Assembly (NCBI GenBank): GCA_030620095.1
Contig: JAUTXW010004495.1
Span: forward strand, 301,001 to 365,000
Origin: Kuschelorhynchus macadamiae
Lineage: Eukaryota; Arthropoda; Insecta; Coleoptera; Curculionidae
Direction of reading: 5' to 3'
DNA: 64,000 bases
A model generated the notes under the pieces. The model had not been told where the DNA came from. It saw only the letters and a program-made list of their open reading frames with translations, and did no database searches. Each line of letters starts with the position of its first letter. Position 1 is the stretch's first letter. Positions 47,321 through 60,895 of this stretch are shown here, in pieces. Made by a program: the position numbers and the translations under genes.

Positions 47321-47339
47321 ATAGAGTGATAATATTGGT

Positions 47340-47591
47340 TTTAATTTAAGATGGCGAAACAAAATGAAGTCCAAATAAAATTTTTAAAAAATCAACGTAA
47401 AAAAATCCTGTTCAATTGATTTTAAATTTTGCAGAAAAATTAAGTGAATATGGGATACTTATTGAATTTATTTTAAATTATGCCCTAAACTCAAATGTAG
47501 CGTAGGTAGAAAAGGAATGGTAAACATATTGGTAGGAGTCCAATATGACGGAACACAATGGCGCCCAATAAAAATGAAGAGACAGTATATA
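47340..47591 (+). repeat. Composite ATGGCGG-rich repeat, copy 6, left part
   Basis: Degraded subunits (AAGATGGCGAAACAAAATGA, GACGGAACACAATGGCGCCC) end in GAAGAGACAGTATATATAAC. The tail resumes at 49738 (TATAACACATATATACTGTG ... TTGGATCACATTTCACTCTT ... GAGGGAAGTTCCGGG), so the mariner-superfamily element and its (TA)n sit inside this copy. Confidence 0.75.
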
Positions 47592-47606
47592 TAACACATA
47601 TATATA

Positions 47607-47674
<68 letters not shown>
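47592..47674. repeat. (TA)n microsatellite
   Basis: TA tract with one short TTTATA interruption, ending immediately at the CAGGGTGGCCC terminus of the transposon. Confidence 0.97.
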
Positions 47675-49855
<2,181 letters not shown>

Positions 49856-50650
49856 ATTTTCGGCAAATTTTGGATCATTGACGTGACTCATGATCATGAA
49901 AGTTAGAAGAATCAATTTAAAAGTATAAAAGAATTTGGACATTATTCATTAAAGGCAGTCTTTTTTAATTTTTAATTTATATCATTTCATTCAATTTAGG
50001 TTCTTCCAAATGTTGACTTAATATACAAATATCTACTTTTAAATTATTGTGATTATTGCCTTAAAATGTTACTAATATTTTTTTACTCCAAATAGTCTGT
50101 TTTTTATTGTCCGGTATTCTGTCGCAAAAGAAAATAGATTTATTTTCACACCATACAAACGGTTTAAAAGCACGTTTTAAAATAATCGCTTGGGTATTGT
50201 TTGTTTTTCATTTTGAAGCGACTAAAAGCTCTAGTTTTGAATTAACTTTGAACATCGATGCACTAAGCTTTTGCTTTAAAACAAAATAACGTATTTTACA
50301 TTACATAAATTTAAAACTTTGCCCATTCTGAAAAGTTTTTGCCAGAATGGACTGCTCATGAATTGTGTGTATTACGTGTTCCTGTTCATTGTAGGCTATA
50401 GTAACAATGAATATTTCAGTTAGTCATGCGGGGGGTCTCAAAGTAAAATGACTTTGTTTTTAACACTTCCGCGTGTAGCTAATGAAACTTGATTTATATT
50501 AATACATGTTAGTATTATGAACAAAAAATCCGAAAAGTATAGCCAAATGTGTCGTTTGAGAGATGTTCATATGCGATAGTTAAATGTTCTATATTGTAGG
50601 CTCTTAAATATCATGAAAGTCTAATCTTTTCAATGTAACGTTACGATGGA
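49856..50650. other. Unassigned AT-rich region
   Basis: No coding motif or repeat recognised; the frame 50107-50289 is unremarkable. Confidence 0.35.
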
Positions 50651-50654
50651 TCTC

Positions 50655-52140
50655 TTTGCTTTTTACTTCCCTGGTAAAAGGGAGGTATTGTAATCGTGAA
50701 AAAATCACCCTCTGAGATTTTTTCAGATCTTTACGTTTTAAGGTTCCTCGATGCCAAAAAATATGTTTTCTCAATTCCGTCGGTCTGTCTGTCTGTTCGC
50801 GGCACAGCTAAAACACTACTTACCCGATTCACTTCAAATTTTGGTTAAAATTAAAGGTCATATGGGAATGACATGATAACATTTTGGTAAAAATCTAGTA
50901 TGGCAAAACAAAATGGCGGTATAGTGAAATGTCAACAAAATTATTATTAAAAAACTACTTCCAAATTATCTAAAATTTTGTACAAAAATCAAGCATTATG
51001 CAGGAAATTTTGGAACGAATCGAAAATGGCGGAACAAAATACCGGCTTAATGAAGTATTTAATGCACTAACTTAAAATTATGTGACTTAACTAAGTATGG
51101 TATAGAGATGAACTAATAAAAGTGTGGTACTAATTCAAGACGGTGGAACAAAATGGCGGCCAAATAAAATATATGTAATCGTGAAAAAAAATCACCCTCT
51201 CAGGTTTTACACATTTTCAGGTTTTAGCATCTTTAGATGCCAAAAAATATGTTTTATCAATTTCGTCGGTCCGTCTGTTGGTTTGTCTGTCTGTCTGCCA
51301 TTTCGCGGTATAGCTTAAAAACTACTCATCACATTGAATTCAAATATTACTCAAAAATTAAGGGTCATATGGAGATGACCTTATAATATTTTGGTAAACA
51401 TCTAATATGCCGGAAGCAGATAGTTGCCTAGTGAAACGTTAAAAAAAAATTATTACTTAGAAAACTAATTATCCAATTTCTTCAAATTTTGCACATAGGA
51501 ATGAACTGTTAACAGTTTGGTATGAATATAAGATGGCAAAACAAAATGGCGGCCTAATAAAATATTTAAGAAATCGGACTGAAAAAACTACATATTAGAT
51601 AAATTTCAAATTTTGGCAATTAATTGTTACATAGAGATAAACTGGTGGTACGAATTCAAGATGACAAAACAAAATGGCGACCAATAAATTTCCGGGTCCC
51701 TAGATCTCGAAAAACATATTTTTAAATTCCGGTCTGTCTGTCGGTCAATCTGTTCGCGGTATAAATAAAAAACTCCTCACCCGATTGACTTCAAATTTTG
51801 GTCAAAAATTAAAGGTCATATGGAGTTGATCTTGCAACATTTTGGTAAACATCCAATATTGCAAAACAAAATGGCGGTATAGTGAAGTGTTAAAACAATT
51901 ATTACTAAACTGGATAAGTAGTTATCCAGTTTATCTCAAATTTTGCACAAAAACCAAGTACTATGTAGGAATCAACTGGCAAAATTTTGGTACGAATCCA
52001 AAATGGCGGCTTAATAAAATATTTAAAAATTCAATCTGAAGAACTACTTAATGGACTGATTTCAAATTGTGTGCCATAAATAATTGAAGAACTAGTAAAA
52101 CTGTGGTATTAATTCAAGATGGCGGAACAAAATGGCTAGA
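50655..52140 (+). repeat. Composite ATGGCGG-rich repeat, tandem copy 7
   Basis: It begins with a short hairpin (CTTCCCTGGTAAAAGGGAGG) and TATTGTAATCGTGAAAAAAT. Second and third heads follow at about 51176 (TAATCGTGAAAAAAAATCAC) and about 51690 (GGGTCCCTAGATCTCGAAAA), giving periods of about 500 bp. Subunits end in AAAATGGCGGC-type words (51043, 51155, 51540, 51670, 51870, 52120). The copy stops abruptly at AACAAAATGGCTAGA near 52138. Confidence 0.85.
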
Positions 52141-52307
52141 AAATATGGAAATAACCAAAGCTATAAAAAGTCCTATTCTCACTTGTGATAACGATGTTTT
52201 TAATTTCGATCCAACCCTAATATTTAACAATTTAATGTAATAATTATTGTAGACAACCTTCATTTCATTCACTAATTTATAGAGCGAGAGTTTTTGGTGA
52301 TTTTCTC

Positions 52308-52640
52308 TGACCAGTCCAGTGGTCTATAGGTACTTACTCTGGCCTGACACTCAGGCGGTCCGGGTTCGATACCACCTAATATTTTATTTTATTTTGTTTA
52401 TTCACGTGAGACTTAACCTGATTTTAATATCGATCAAATATGTATAAGTAGTTGTTTGTTTTGTTGTACTTCAGTGTGTTTTATTTTATTTGTAAGTTAT
52501 TGTTTTAGGCTTTGTGAGTGTGATTATTTCCTAAGGTTCTCTCTGTAGGTTGTAGGTTTGATGATGCTCGTAAGGGCGAAACACTTGTAATGTTACTAAT
52601 TATAATTCACTGAGACCGAGACTTCGAGTCTTTTTCTATG
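52308..52640 (+). mobile_element. tRNA-derived SINE candidate
   Basis: Pol III boxes are present: A box TGGTCTATAGG (52320-52330) fits TRGYNNANNGG, and B box GGTTCGATACC (52363-52373) fits GGTTCGANNCC. They are 32 bp apart, as in tRNA genes. No complete tRNA cloverleaf is evident. A 200-bp body follows with a hairpin word at 52558-52582 (TTGATGATGCTCGTAAGG then GCGAAAC) and GAGACCGAGACTTCGAGTCT near the 3' side. The last hairpin is of the PLE type, so the SINE could share a tail with a PLE. No second copy is in the window to fix the ends. Confidence 0.55.
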
Positions 52641-53713
52641 TTTGTTATCGTAGAAGTATTTAGCAAATCTATTTTATGCAAAAATTGGAAATCGCAAACT
52701 CAAAATAGAAAATGAGAGATATTTGAAAATCAATAATTTCAGTCTGCTATCCAGTAAATACTAATTTAAATTTTTGACAAACATCTTTAGAATTTGTGTT
52801 TAATTTATGGGTTCAAACCTGTAAGTAATGTGAAAATAAAAGTGTTATTTAGGATTTTGTATGTATTTTGTATATTTTATGCATAATTATTGAGTACTTA
52901 CTTGGTTTCCCAATGAAACAATACATTAAGAGTTCCGTAATATGTATAGAGAATATTCATGTTCATGAATATTTGGTTATACGGCACTAAATTTTAACCC
53001 ATCATAATTTTGTTCTGTGGCTAAATAACTCAGTGTAGCTATTAATTATTTTTTAGCTGACATGGACTCCCTCATCACTGGATTCCGCTTTCCGATGTAG
53101 TCTGGTCTAATAGAATTTAGTAAAAGTTCTAAATTCTTGTGGGATTTTTTTTGCAATTCTTGCTCTGCGGTTTCGTTTTATTGTCAAAGGAACATAAACT
53201 AACTTCGACATTATATTCAATAATTTCTTCATTGGAAAGTAGGCATGAAGAGGACGACGTCATAACAAATATCGCCAAATATTGGACTGATACCATCTCA
53301 GAATGTGTCTGCTGGTAATATTCAAGGCCCATTAACCCTATACGTTGCCTCGAGCCTTCCTGACCTATCCCAACTCTGTGTGGCGATCTACGTCACTCGG
53401 CGACCGGCTTGCTTTAGCACGGCATTGTCCATATCTCTTCCGTGTGCATTTAATTACATATATTAATCTTTTTTGTTTAAAATTAAAACTTTTTCGTTAC
53501 AATCAAATGCAGCCATATATAAGTTATCACAATTTTAAACTTATGTTTAGTGATGTTGGTTCAAATTTTAACGAAGTTTATTGCGTTTCAAAAAGTTCGC
53601 ATCGTATTTGAAAAAATATGATGTATTTGTAAAGTCTGAAAAAATATTCTTGTAAAAACTTTTAGCATGACAAATAGTTGTATAACTTTAGAAAATGTAC
53701 CATTTTTTTATTC
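52641..53713. other. No recognisable gene
   Basis: AT-rich. The open frames at 53129-53332 (minus) and 53345-53611 (plus) have no known motif. Confidence 0.35.
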
Positions 53714-54107
53714 AAGGTGTCCCAGTAGTGTGTTCTCGGATTTGGTGATAATGGTTAGAGATAGAGAAAAAGTTTAAATATAAATATTAGTATATAGGAC
53801 GACTTATATACCTACTTAAACAGTTTTTTTATATACGAAACACCCTATATTTTATTACATTTTTTAATTTTATCTAAAATTCTACGTCTACTTCATATAC
53901 TGTCCATATGCCAAAGTTTAATTGTTTTCGGGATATTGACATTCAAAAACTGAGTTTTTCAATTTTGAACAACAGTCTAAACTGTTCAAATTCGAACAAA
54001 ACGGTTTGCGCTTTCCTGATTTAGTTTTTATTAGTCTACCATAAATTTCTTCTTTATGTCTAACCGGTACCAAGATATCAACCGAGAACACACTATGGGG
54101 ACACCTT
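53714..54107. mobile_element. MITE-like element with 26-bp terminal inverted repeats
   Basis: AAGGTGTCCCAGTAGTGTGT (53714) is matched by the reverse complement ending at 54107, 26 bp with two mismatches; the shared inner word is GTGTGTTCTCGG. It is 394 bp long without coding capacity. An inner CAACAGTCTAAACTGTTC palindrome-like word lies near 53970. The target duplication is not clear. Confidence 0.75.
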
Positions 54108-54770
54108 ATGTATTTTATAAGTTTATGTATGTAATTATTTGATGATGTAATTATTTAACTATTCAAACATATTTTTAAAAAATAGGAAATCTGTACACGA
54201 TTTATGCTTAAACGTTAACAAATTAAAAATTTTTCATTTTTTTATACAGCTTTTCGTGAGGATCCACTTCAGTAAGGCTTCTTTTTTACCTTTTTTTCCT
54301 TCGCCAGTTCATTTAAATATTTCATTCTTATAAACAACCTGGTCTAAAGAAAACTTTTGCTGCATCTAGGTTTATGTTGTTGTGTCTATTTGTAATTATT
54401 TTCAATAGTTTTTAGGTTAGTTTGGTCCTCTTTTACTTGAGGAAGTAAAAAAATACTCTGAAAAACAAAACTGACAAATATCCTAACGAAAATGTCAAGC
54501 TGAATAAGCAATAAACTGGCCGCCTTGTCAGATCAGGTCGCCAGTCGACGTCAGGACCTCCGCGTCACCCGCGCGCTCTCCTCGCCCGATAGCTGCTCAT
54601 CGAGGTAACCTAACAGAGTTAATAGGCCTTGGGTAATATTTAGACTGCATCGTGAGACAAGACTATGGATGCCCTTTACAAATGTAACGTTGGAACACAT
54701 ATTGCTGCTAAATGTCAGAATGAAAGTGACATAAACAAAATAAAAATGGTGAACTAAAAGAAGGGAGTGG
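54108..54770. other. Unassigned region with a GC-rich patch
   Basis: A patch at about 54535-54605 (GTCGACGTCAGGACCTCCGC, CACCCGCGCGCTCTCCTCGC) is far richer in G, C and CpG than the rest of the window. No coding frame or motif was recognised in it. Confidence 0.4.
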
Positions 54771-54772
54771 TA

Positions 54773-55525
54773 GCTTTGGTTGGGTTAGGTCAACAACAAG
54801 GTTATAAAGAACTAAATCTGTTTTATTACTTACAAAACAAGTTAGACCCTATGTGGTAAATTAGTTTTTAAAACAGAATATTATGGGACAAGGCAGGAAT
54901 TATCTTAGATTGATATGGTATTAAATGCCCAATATCTGTTAACAATTCTAATTTTATCAAAGGGAAATAAAAAACTACTAAATTTATATTTCGGATTAGT
55001 CGAGAAGTACTTATTAAATGTTAATATCCAATATAATATACAGGTGTTATTTAGATTATATGTTATGGTTTTTATTTATGATAGTTTTGTGTTTTTTAAT
55101 TTTTAATTTTAATAATTCTTGTTTGTAATTAACCTGTTAGTTTCCTCAAAATTAAAAGGGTGTTGAAAACTTTAAAAATGTTCTACTAAAGCTGTTTTTG
55201 ATTTGTTGATAAGAATATAGGTTTTACGCTTCTTTTATATTCTGATATGCCTGTTTTTAAGTATCTGCTGGTTTGAACTATGTATAACGCCATTACAGTT
55301 CATACTGAAAGAACATAGTTATTGTTATTGTTATATTTTTATATATCCTTGCCAATTTTTAAAATTATTAATACTATATATGTACATGCAGGTAGATACA
55401 TTAAAGAAAATTTGTTTACGTATTATAGTCTCCTGAAGATGGTGTAATATAGAACGTAGAGAATAAAACAGATTTAGATCCTCACAGTATATGACTTTGT
55501 TGTTGACCCAACCTAACCAAACCTA
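54773..55525. repeat. Inverted terminal segments, PLE-like
   Basis: TTGGTTGGGTTAGGTCAACA (54776) followed by AAATCTGTTTTATT mirrors GTTGTTGACCCAACCTAACC (55500) preceded by AATAAAACAGATTTAGATCC. Next to the right segment lies CCTGAAGATGGTGTAATATA then GAACG (55432), a damaged form of the PLE hairpin. The segment between has no RT or nuclease text. It is probably an empty pair of PLE-type ends. Confidence 0.5.
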
Positions 55526-57315
55526 CCACCCAATATATTCTGGGTAACTAAAAACAAAAATTGAATTTATAGTGAATCTGGGGGCTAATTTCATATCTAT
55601 ATTTATTGTTATTGTTATATTCACTAGTGGCATATACCACCAAAGTTAATTTGCAAAATATTTTCGGGGTTTGAAAAAATATAAGACGACATGCTCTTAG
55701 TAAAAAGCTTATCAAGGATCGAATGCTGCGCCTCTGCTATTATCGTGAGGAATTTCTGGAGATTACGTTCTGTACGCCCGCTGCGTTCTTGTCAGGGAGA
55801 GATATGCATTATCTAATGAAACCGCGATGTCTTAATAAAGCTAATAGCTGTAGTTACGCTGCACTTGAGGTCAGGGTAATATGCTTCACATCGGGGGGGC
55901 TGCCACATCAGTGCACAGCAGAATAATGATAATAATTTAGAAAGCTAGCGAGGTAATATATTTGTTTCTCGGTTTTATTTTGTGACTATTTCTAACTAAA
56001 CTGTAGGTCATGTAGAATAGCAGTGATTTCTGTGGTTTTTGTCATACCATTCTCTTTAATTTTATTTGGATGATGTATAAAAAATTATTTGATGGGTTTT
56101 TCTCTATTTCTAGAAATGTAATCTTTTTAAAAAGTTTTTCATTTTAAGTTATACCCTGTAACTTTATCATCTTACATTAAACAAATTATTTTATCTTAAT
56201 GATATTCGTTAATCATAACTGCTGAAAGAGGTTTTGCAATATCACGAATGAGTACAAAATCTTGTGCAACATTTTGCTAACACTATATAAAATATATGTC
56301 TCCGTACTTAGTGCAAATGGCAAAAATTTTACCAAATTTTTTATGCATATACTCCCCCATATTTTCACCCCTCCGCTCCCAAAAAGCCACTGGATGACGG
56401 CGATGATTTTCTTGAACCCTTTTCCCTTTTCTCCTTCAATTGAGAATTTTTCCACCCAAAGTAGGGAGGTTTATGCGGTGTTTATCAGCCCTCAAGCAAA
56501 AAGTTTGTTCAATGAATTATTAGGGTGTATAGTTTATAATTTGTATGATAATATATTTTAGATATGTCCTGTATACGATTATTTTGTATTTGCTCCATGA
56601 AACCTTCTATGTACACGATTTATTATTAAAATTATTTGTATTTAATGGTAATAATAAAATCCACAGCCACAGATTTTCCCGACTAATTTTTGTAATTTTT
56701 TGCACAATCTATATAAATCTTCTGACATTTTGAGCTGAAAAAAGTGCTTTAGAGTAGGTAAAGGTTATAATGAAATTGGGTTTCGACCTAGGAGCAACAT
56801 AAAAATAAATCCGTTATTGCCAAGATCTGAGGAAATCCTGTATATCTCCTTTAGTAATAGAAATACCAACTCATTTACCTTTTCGCACACCTTTTAAAAA
56901 TACGCAGTATACGGACGGATTTTGTACCTTAACAAATTCACATTAAAATAAATAGTAGCCAAATATGCCACCTATTGCCTGCTAAAAGGCTTTTTCACTC
57001 TCTTCGCTGCTCTACTGCTATTTTGCAAGCCTATATCAAATGATAGTATTCTCCGCTCAAACTCGCAGTGAAAGGATTATGGTGGAATGTGCACCGATGT
57101 AGCTCAAGCCATGTCCGGTAGTAGAATTTACAAGGAATCTGCAGAAGTAGCATGGACACACAATATGATCGGGAAGTTTTATCATCAAAACCGTCAAGTC
57201 CTGAACTAAATATGGTTTTGATAGTAGTCATCGATCTAGTCAATTATGTAAAAACCTGACCTTTAAAGTCAAGGATATTCGCTTCTCTTTGTGAAGATAT
57301 GAGGACTGAATATAT
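55526..57315. other. No recognisable gene
   Basis: Open frames at 55723-55926, 56213-56455 (minus), 56262-56561 and 57031-57243 (minus) carry no motif I can name. 55720-55930 is somewhat GC-rich and could be a fossil exon of an element. Confidence 0.35.
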
Positions 57316-57320
57316 ATCAT

Positions 57321-57760
57321 TTGTTGATTTATTCTTTCATGTGGTTGTCATGCGGTAAGATGGTTAAGCCTGTCTACGAAGTAAGAAATAAAATAGCGAT
57401 ATACATGTGTGAGAAGGGTCATAAACATGCAGAACAATTCTACGACAAGTTATTACTAATGAAGCTCTCCTACTTAGTAGACAAATTTGAAAAAGTTAAT
57501 TCACTTAATCTTCAACTTCAGGGAAATAATACAACTATATTTAATTTAAGTGAAAGAGTAACCGTTTTTTGTAAGGAAGGAAATAAAATTGGGTATATTC
57601 ACGTTTTTTAGAAAAATCGATAAAATGAATGCTCAAATGCTTATAAATCTTACAATAAATTCCAAAAATATGAAAAAGAATATATCAATCATAAACAGCC
57701 ATTTAAAATTCAAATGCCAGAAATTGGCGCCTAAACTGGTCTTGCCAAGGTTATGACTGT
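57321..57760 (+). pseudogene. Buster/ZBED5-like hAT transposase, middle fragment
   Basis: The plus strand reads FMWLSCGKMVKPVYEVRNKI then GHKHAEQFYDKLLLMKLSYL and VDKFEKVNSLNLQLQGNNTT with NLSERVTVFCKEGNKI. This is the conserved 'TEVRWLSxGxxLxRVxEL...LAYLxDIFxxLNxLNLxLQG' stretch of Buster-type hAT transposases (ZBED5/SCAND3-like). The frame closes at 57609. The C-terminus of the same kind of protein follows 2.7 kb downstream at 60405, with a Crypton and a THAP fragment in between. It is a dead, interrupted copy. Confidence 0.7.
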
Positions 57761-57949
57761 CTGACTTCACACGGGATATAAACATTGTAGCGTCATTCTT
57801 GTTTTTAGGATGTTGTCGCCTTTCAAGTGAGTTTAAATTTTTATATGGTGGTATTTACGTGGCTATAAGCAAAAATTTGCAAGCGAGAGTTGAAGTAGAA
57901 GAATTGGCATGTTTTTGAATGATAAATATGTATGGATCACAGAATAACC

Positions 57950-59470
57950 AATAGTTATTTATACTATAAGGATGTAAGAAATATTTACCAGTAGAGGACG
58001 AGTTTGCGCTCGAGCGATAGCGAGGGCTGGCAAAAAAGTTCGAGACTGGTTAATGTACTTACATCCCATATAGTATATAACATTTTTCCCCCTCCCTGTA
58101 TTGTATGTTTACAAGAAAATGCTGGCTATATTTTTGGATTTTCATTATCATTACATTCGATAGTTATGAAGTTAATTATGAAGGCAGCCGCGATCCGTTG
58201 CCAGAGGAACATACGCAGTTTTTATTTTATCAACAACGTCAAGTTGACAATTCATAGCGAAAAGTTTGAAGAAGTCGAATTGTTTGATTCTGTGTGGACA
58301 AAATGGATGTTTCAGACATACAAGAATCATCAATATTGCGTGTTTATCTACCGGAAAAGTCGAAAAAAAGGTATGAAGCAGCATATAAAACCTTTAAGAA
58401 TTTGTGCCAAAGCAAGACGGCTACTGCAGTCTCAGAAACCTTGTTTTTGGCGTATTTCCACGAAAAAAGTGCTATAATGAAATGCCCTTCAAGCTTATGG
58501 TGTGAGTATTCGATGTTGAAGTCCACCCTTTTTATAGAGGAAAATATAGATATTTCTAAGTATCCAAAACTTCGAGCATTTTTGAAAAGAAAAAATGATG
58601 GTTATAGACCCAAAAAATCGAATGTGTTTAACAGAGAAGATGTGAATAAGTTCATGCTTGAAGCGCCCGATGATATATACTTATTAATGAAGGTCGTAAT
58701 GGTAATGGGAGTTGCTAGAGTGTGCCGTTCTAACGAACTTTGTGAAATGAAAATGGGCAATGTTAAAATAAGTCAAGAAGTCATAATTGTGGCCATTCCT
58801 GACTCCAAAAATGGAATGCCACGTACATTTACAGTGATAAAAAGTGACGACACTCAGGTTTGTTATTTCACAATAATTTAAAAGTACATTGATTCAAGAT
58901 CCCACTGTGCTTAAACCAGCTTGTCGGGAAAAATACGTTTTCGTCAATTCCAAGTAAAATTGCGAAGTTTTTAAAGTTTAAGAACTTCAAAATATATCCT
59001 GGACACTCTTTTAGAAGAACGTCGGCAACTTTATTAGCAAATACTGGAGTTGATGTATTAGCTATCAAGCGACATGGTGGATGGAAATCCGCTACTATTG
59101 CGGAAAGTTACGTAGCTGAGAGCCTCAATAATAAAAAGGAACTAGCGAAGAAAATTTTATACAATAAGACTCAGCCAGAAGTCTCTTGCAGTGCTTCAAC
59201 AGTGACAGAAACATTGGTTAGAAATGAAGGATCTGTGAAGTCAGAAAATGTAATACACATTGAGAAGAAACGAGAAAACGTGTTTCCAAATTTTCTTAAT
59301 AATGTGAATAATTGTAATAATTGTACCATTAATATTCATTTTAATTAATATCACCGGATTTTTGTTATATGTTGATGAAATAAAAAAATTAAAGCTACTT
59401 ATAATAATTTTAGATTATTATTTCCCTAGGGATGTAAGGTGACTTACATCCTGTCGTTAAGGGCAACCAA
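57950..59470 (+). mobile_element. Crypton-like element region
   Basis: A tyrosine recombinase gene (58294-59347) sits in this interval. GGATGTAAG lies at 57970, and the near-palindrome GGATGTAAGGTGACTTACATCC (shown here in words GGATGTAAG and CTTACATCC) at 59435-59456, with a third CTTACATCC at 58059. Cryptons lack terminal inverted repeats, so the boundaries are guesses. The element lies between the two halves of a hAT fossil. Confidence 0.5.
58294..59347 (+). pseudogene. Crypton-type tyrosine recombinase, broken in the middle
   Basis: It starts at ATG 58294 (MDKMDVSDIQESSILRVYLP). An N-terminal SAM-like/core-binding region (KRYEAAYKTFKNLCQ; SSLWCEYSMLKSTLFIEENI) is followed by the catalytic domain. 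Box I is VARVCRSNELCEMKMGNVKI (first Arg), then VIIVAIPDSKNGMPRTFTVI. After 58860 the frame has stops (KYIDSRSHCA remains in frame 0), and reading resumes in another frame as VGKNTFSSIPSKIAKFLKFK. Box II is YPGHSFRRTSATLLANTGVD (His, Arg), then AIKRHGGWKSATIAESYVAE, with the HGGW motif and nucleophile Tyr. It ends with a Ser/Glu/Asn-rich tail (NNVNNCNNCTINIHFN, stop 59346-59348). The segment linking the halves (usually RFFLNY...GKC) is absent. Cryptons move by circular DNA through this enzyme. This copy is inactive. Confidence 0.82.
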
Positions 59471-59549
59471 TACCTTGTTGAGTAACTTTCATTTACGTCT
59501 GTCAAAGCAGTGTCAAAATAGGTTGTTTACAATACAGGTAGGGGGAATA

Positions 59550-59790
59550 CAAAATTTTTGTACGCGTGCCTCGGGATGATTATAATGGTAAGAAACGATG
59601 GTTTACAGCAACAAGACGTGATATGCCCAAATCAAAAAGCGAATGTTTCTTTTGTGAAGACCATTTTAATGTAAGTTCGAAATAATGTTATGATTTTAAC
59701 AACTACACACATATAATTAGATTTTTTCTTATTTAGTTGGAAAAAGGTATGGAAAATGATGTACGTTTTAAACTGATGGGTGGAAAATAA
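59550..59790 (+). pseudogene. THAP-domain fragment in two exons
   Basis: Exon text FVRVPRDDYNGKKRWFTATR then RDMPKSKSECFFCEDHFN ends at 59670 with donor GTAAGT. The acceptor TTATTTAG is at 59736. LEKGMENDVRFKLMGGK then a stop occupies 59737-59790, phase 0. This is the latter half of a THAP zinc finger (C-x-x-H pair in CEDHF, followed by a MEN...FKLMGG segment seen in insect THAP-bearing transposase genes). The first Cys pair and the AVPxL end are missing, and an in-frame stop lies just upstream of FVRV. It is a remnant of a THAP-containing transposon gene or host gene. Confidence 0.6.
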
Positions 59791-60400
59791 CACAACAAAT
59801 AAATAATCTTATTATTATGAAAATAGGGTGCTAATGATTAACCAGTATGATATAGATTCGGCTTTGTTTATATTTTATTCATAACAATGCTGACGTTGAC
59901 CTAAACCTCGAATACTATAAAAAGATGTTTATTATTTCTCATATAAATATATACATTGCTGCTTTCGCACCTCTGATTTTTGCTGAATTAAAATGTAATC
60001 TATCACCATAAACATATCCAAAGACGGTAATTGTTTGTGAAAGCCTTGACAAAACCCTCGCTAGCCATAACCGAATCAAAAACACCTCTATTTCGCCACG
60101 CAGAACAAAATAAAATACTAGCAAAATACTGATAGTACGTAGAAACTTACAGCAAAATAATGGAATCGATATGTAAATGACTCGAATTTATATGCGGAGT
60201 GACGTCACGATCAATGAGCAGTCGTTTCACTATTCCTTTAAATTTTACCGCGTACCTGCGTTTTCGTACCTGTAATATTTGGTACTGGTTCTGTTATACG
60301 GTTTTGTAAGATTGTAATGTTTATCTGGGGACTCGTCCCAACGATTTTATGTGCATTTCATTAAAATTAAAACAAAATGTCTATATCAATCGGCGTATTT
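59791..60400. other. Unassigned spacer
   Basis: No coding signal. CAGTATGATATAGATTCGGC and neighbouring text show no repeat partner in the window. Confidence 0.3.
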
Positions 60401-60404
60401 CTGC

Positions 60405-60895
60405 AAAAGAAGAACACTTGCTAGATCGTTCAAGTAGCTCAGAAAAAGCAAATTTTGGTAATATGTCATTAAAAAATTCCTGGAGTGAACTGCCTTGTAA
60501 CTATTTTCGTATTAAAATAAAAACGTTTCGGATACTGTTAACGTTTCCTACTTCTTACCTTTGTGAAACTGTTTTTTTTTCCGCTGTATAACAGCTTTAA
60601 AGTTCAGTCAAACGAACTCCAAATATCGTGCCTATCTTGACTATGAAACCAAACCTGAACAGGTTGTACGCTATAAATCAGGTATATTTTAGCCATTATT
60701 TATATGCCTTTCTCAATGTTATAAGTATTTCTGTTTTAGTTTTAATGCTTCCTCTAAGAATATATTATTGCAAAACTAAATTTGAAATAAAAATATGAAA
60801 GAAATAATTCTAATATTTTTTTCATTTATTCCGCGCTTTCCTAAGGAGACGGGAGGAGGTGGCGTCTCATAGTTTGAGAAACGCTGGTCTAAGGT
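60405..60895 (+). pseudogene. Buster/ZBED5-like hAT transposase C-terminus and right element end
   Basis: EEHLLDRSSSSEKANFGNMS then ILLTFPTSYLCETVFFSAV is the C-terminal dimerisation region of Buster-type hAT transposases (canonical LLPFPTSYLCExGFSAL). The frame closes at 60591. The element end is GTCTCATAGTTTGAGAAACG then CTG at about 60866-60890, a typical Buster/Charlie end (reading inward CAGCGTTTCTCAAACTA). It belongs with the 57321-57760 piece. Confidence 0.7.

Noticed and set aside
52308..52380. A genuine tRNA gene
   Set aside because: A and B boxes are good, but no full acceptor stem and anticodon arm could be folded; a tRNA-derived SINE fits better.
58004..58477. 157-residue frame overlapping the Crypton start
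   Set aside because: It is in a different frame from the recombinase and has no motif; it is a shadow frame.
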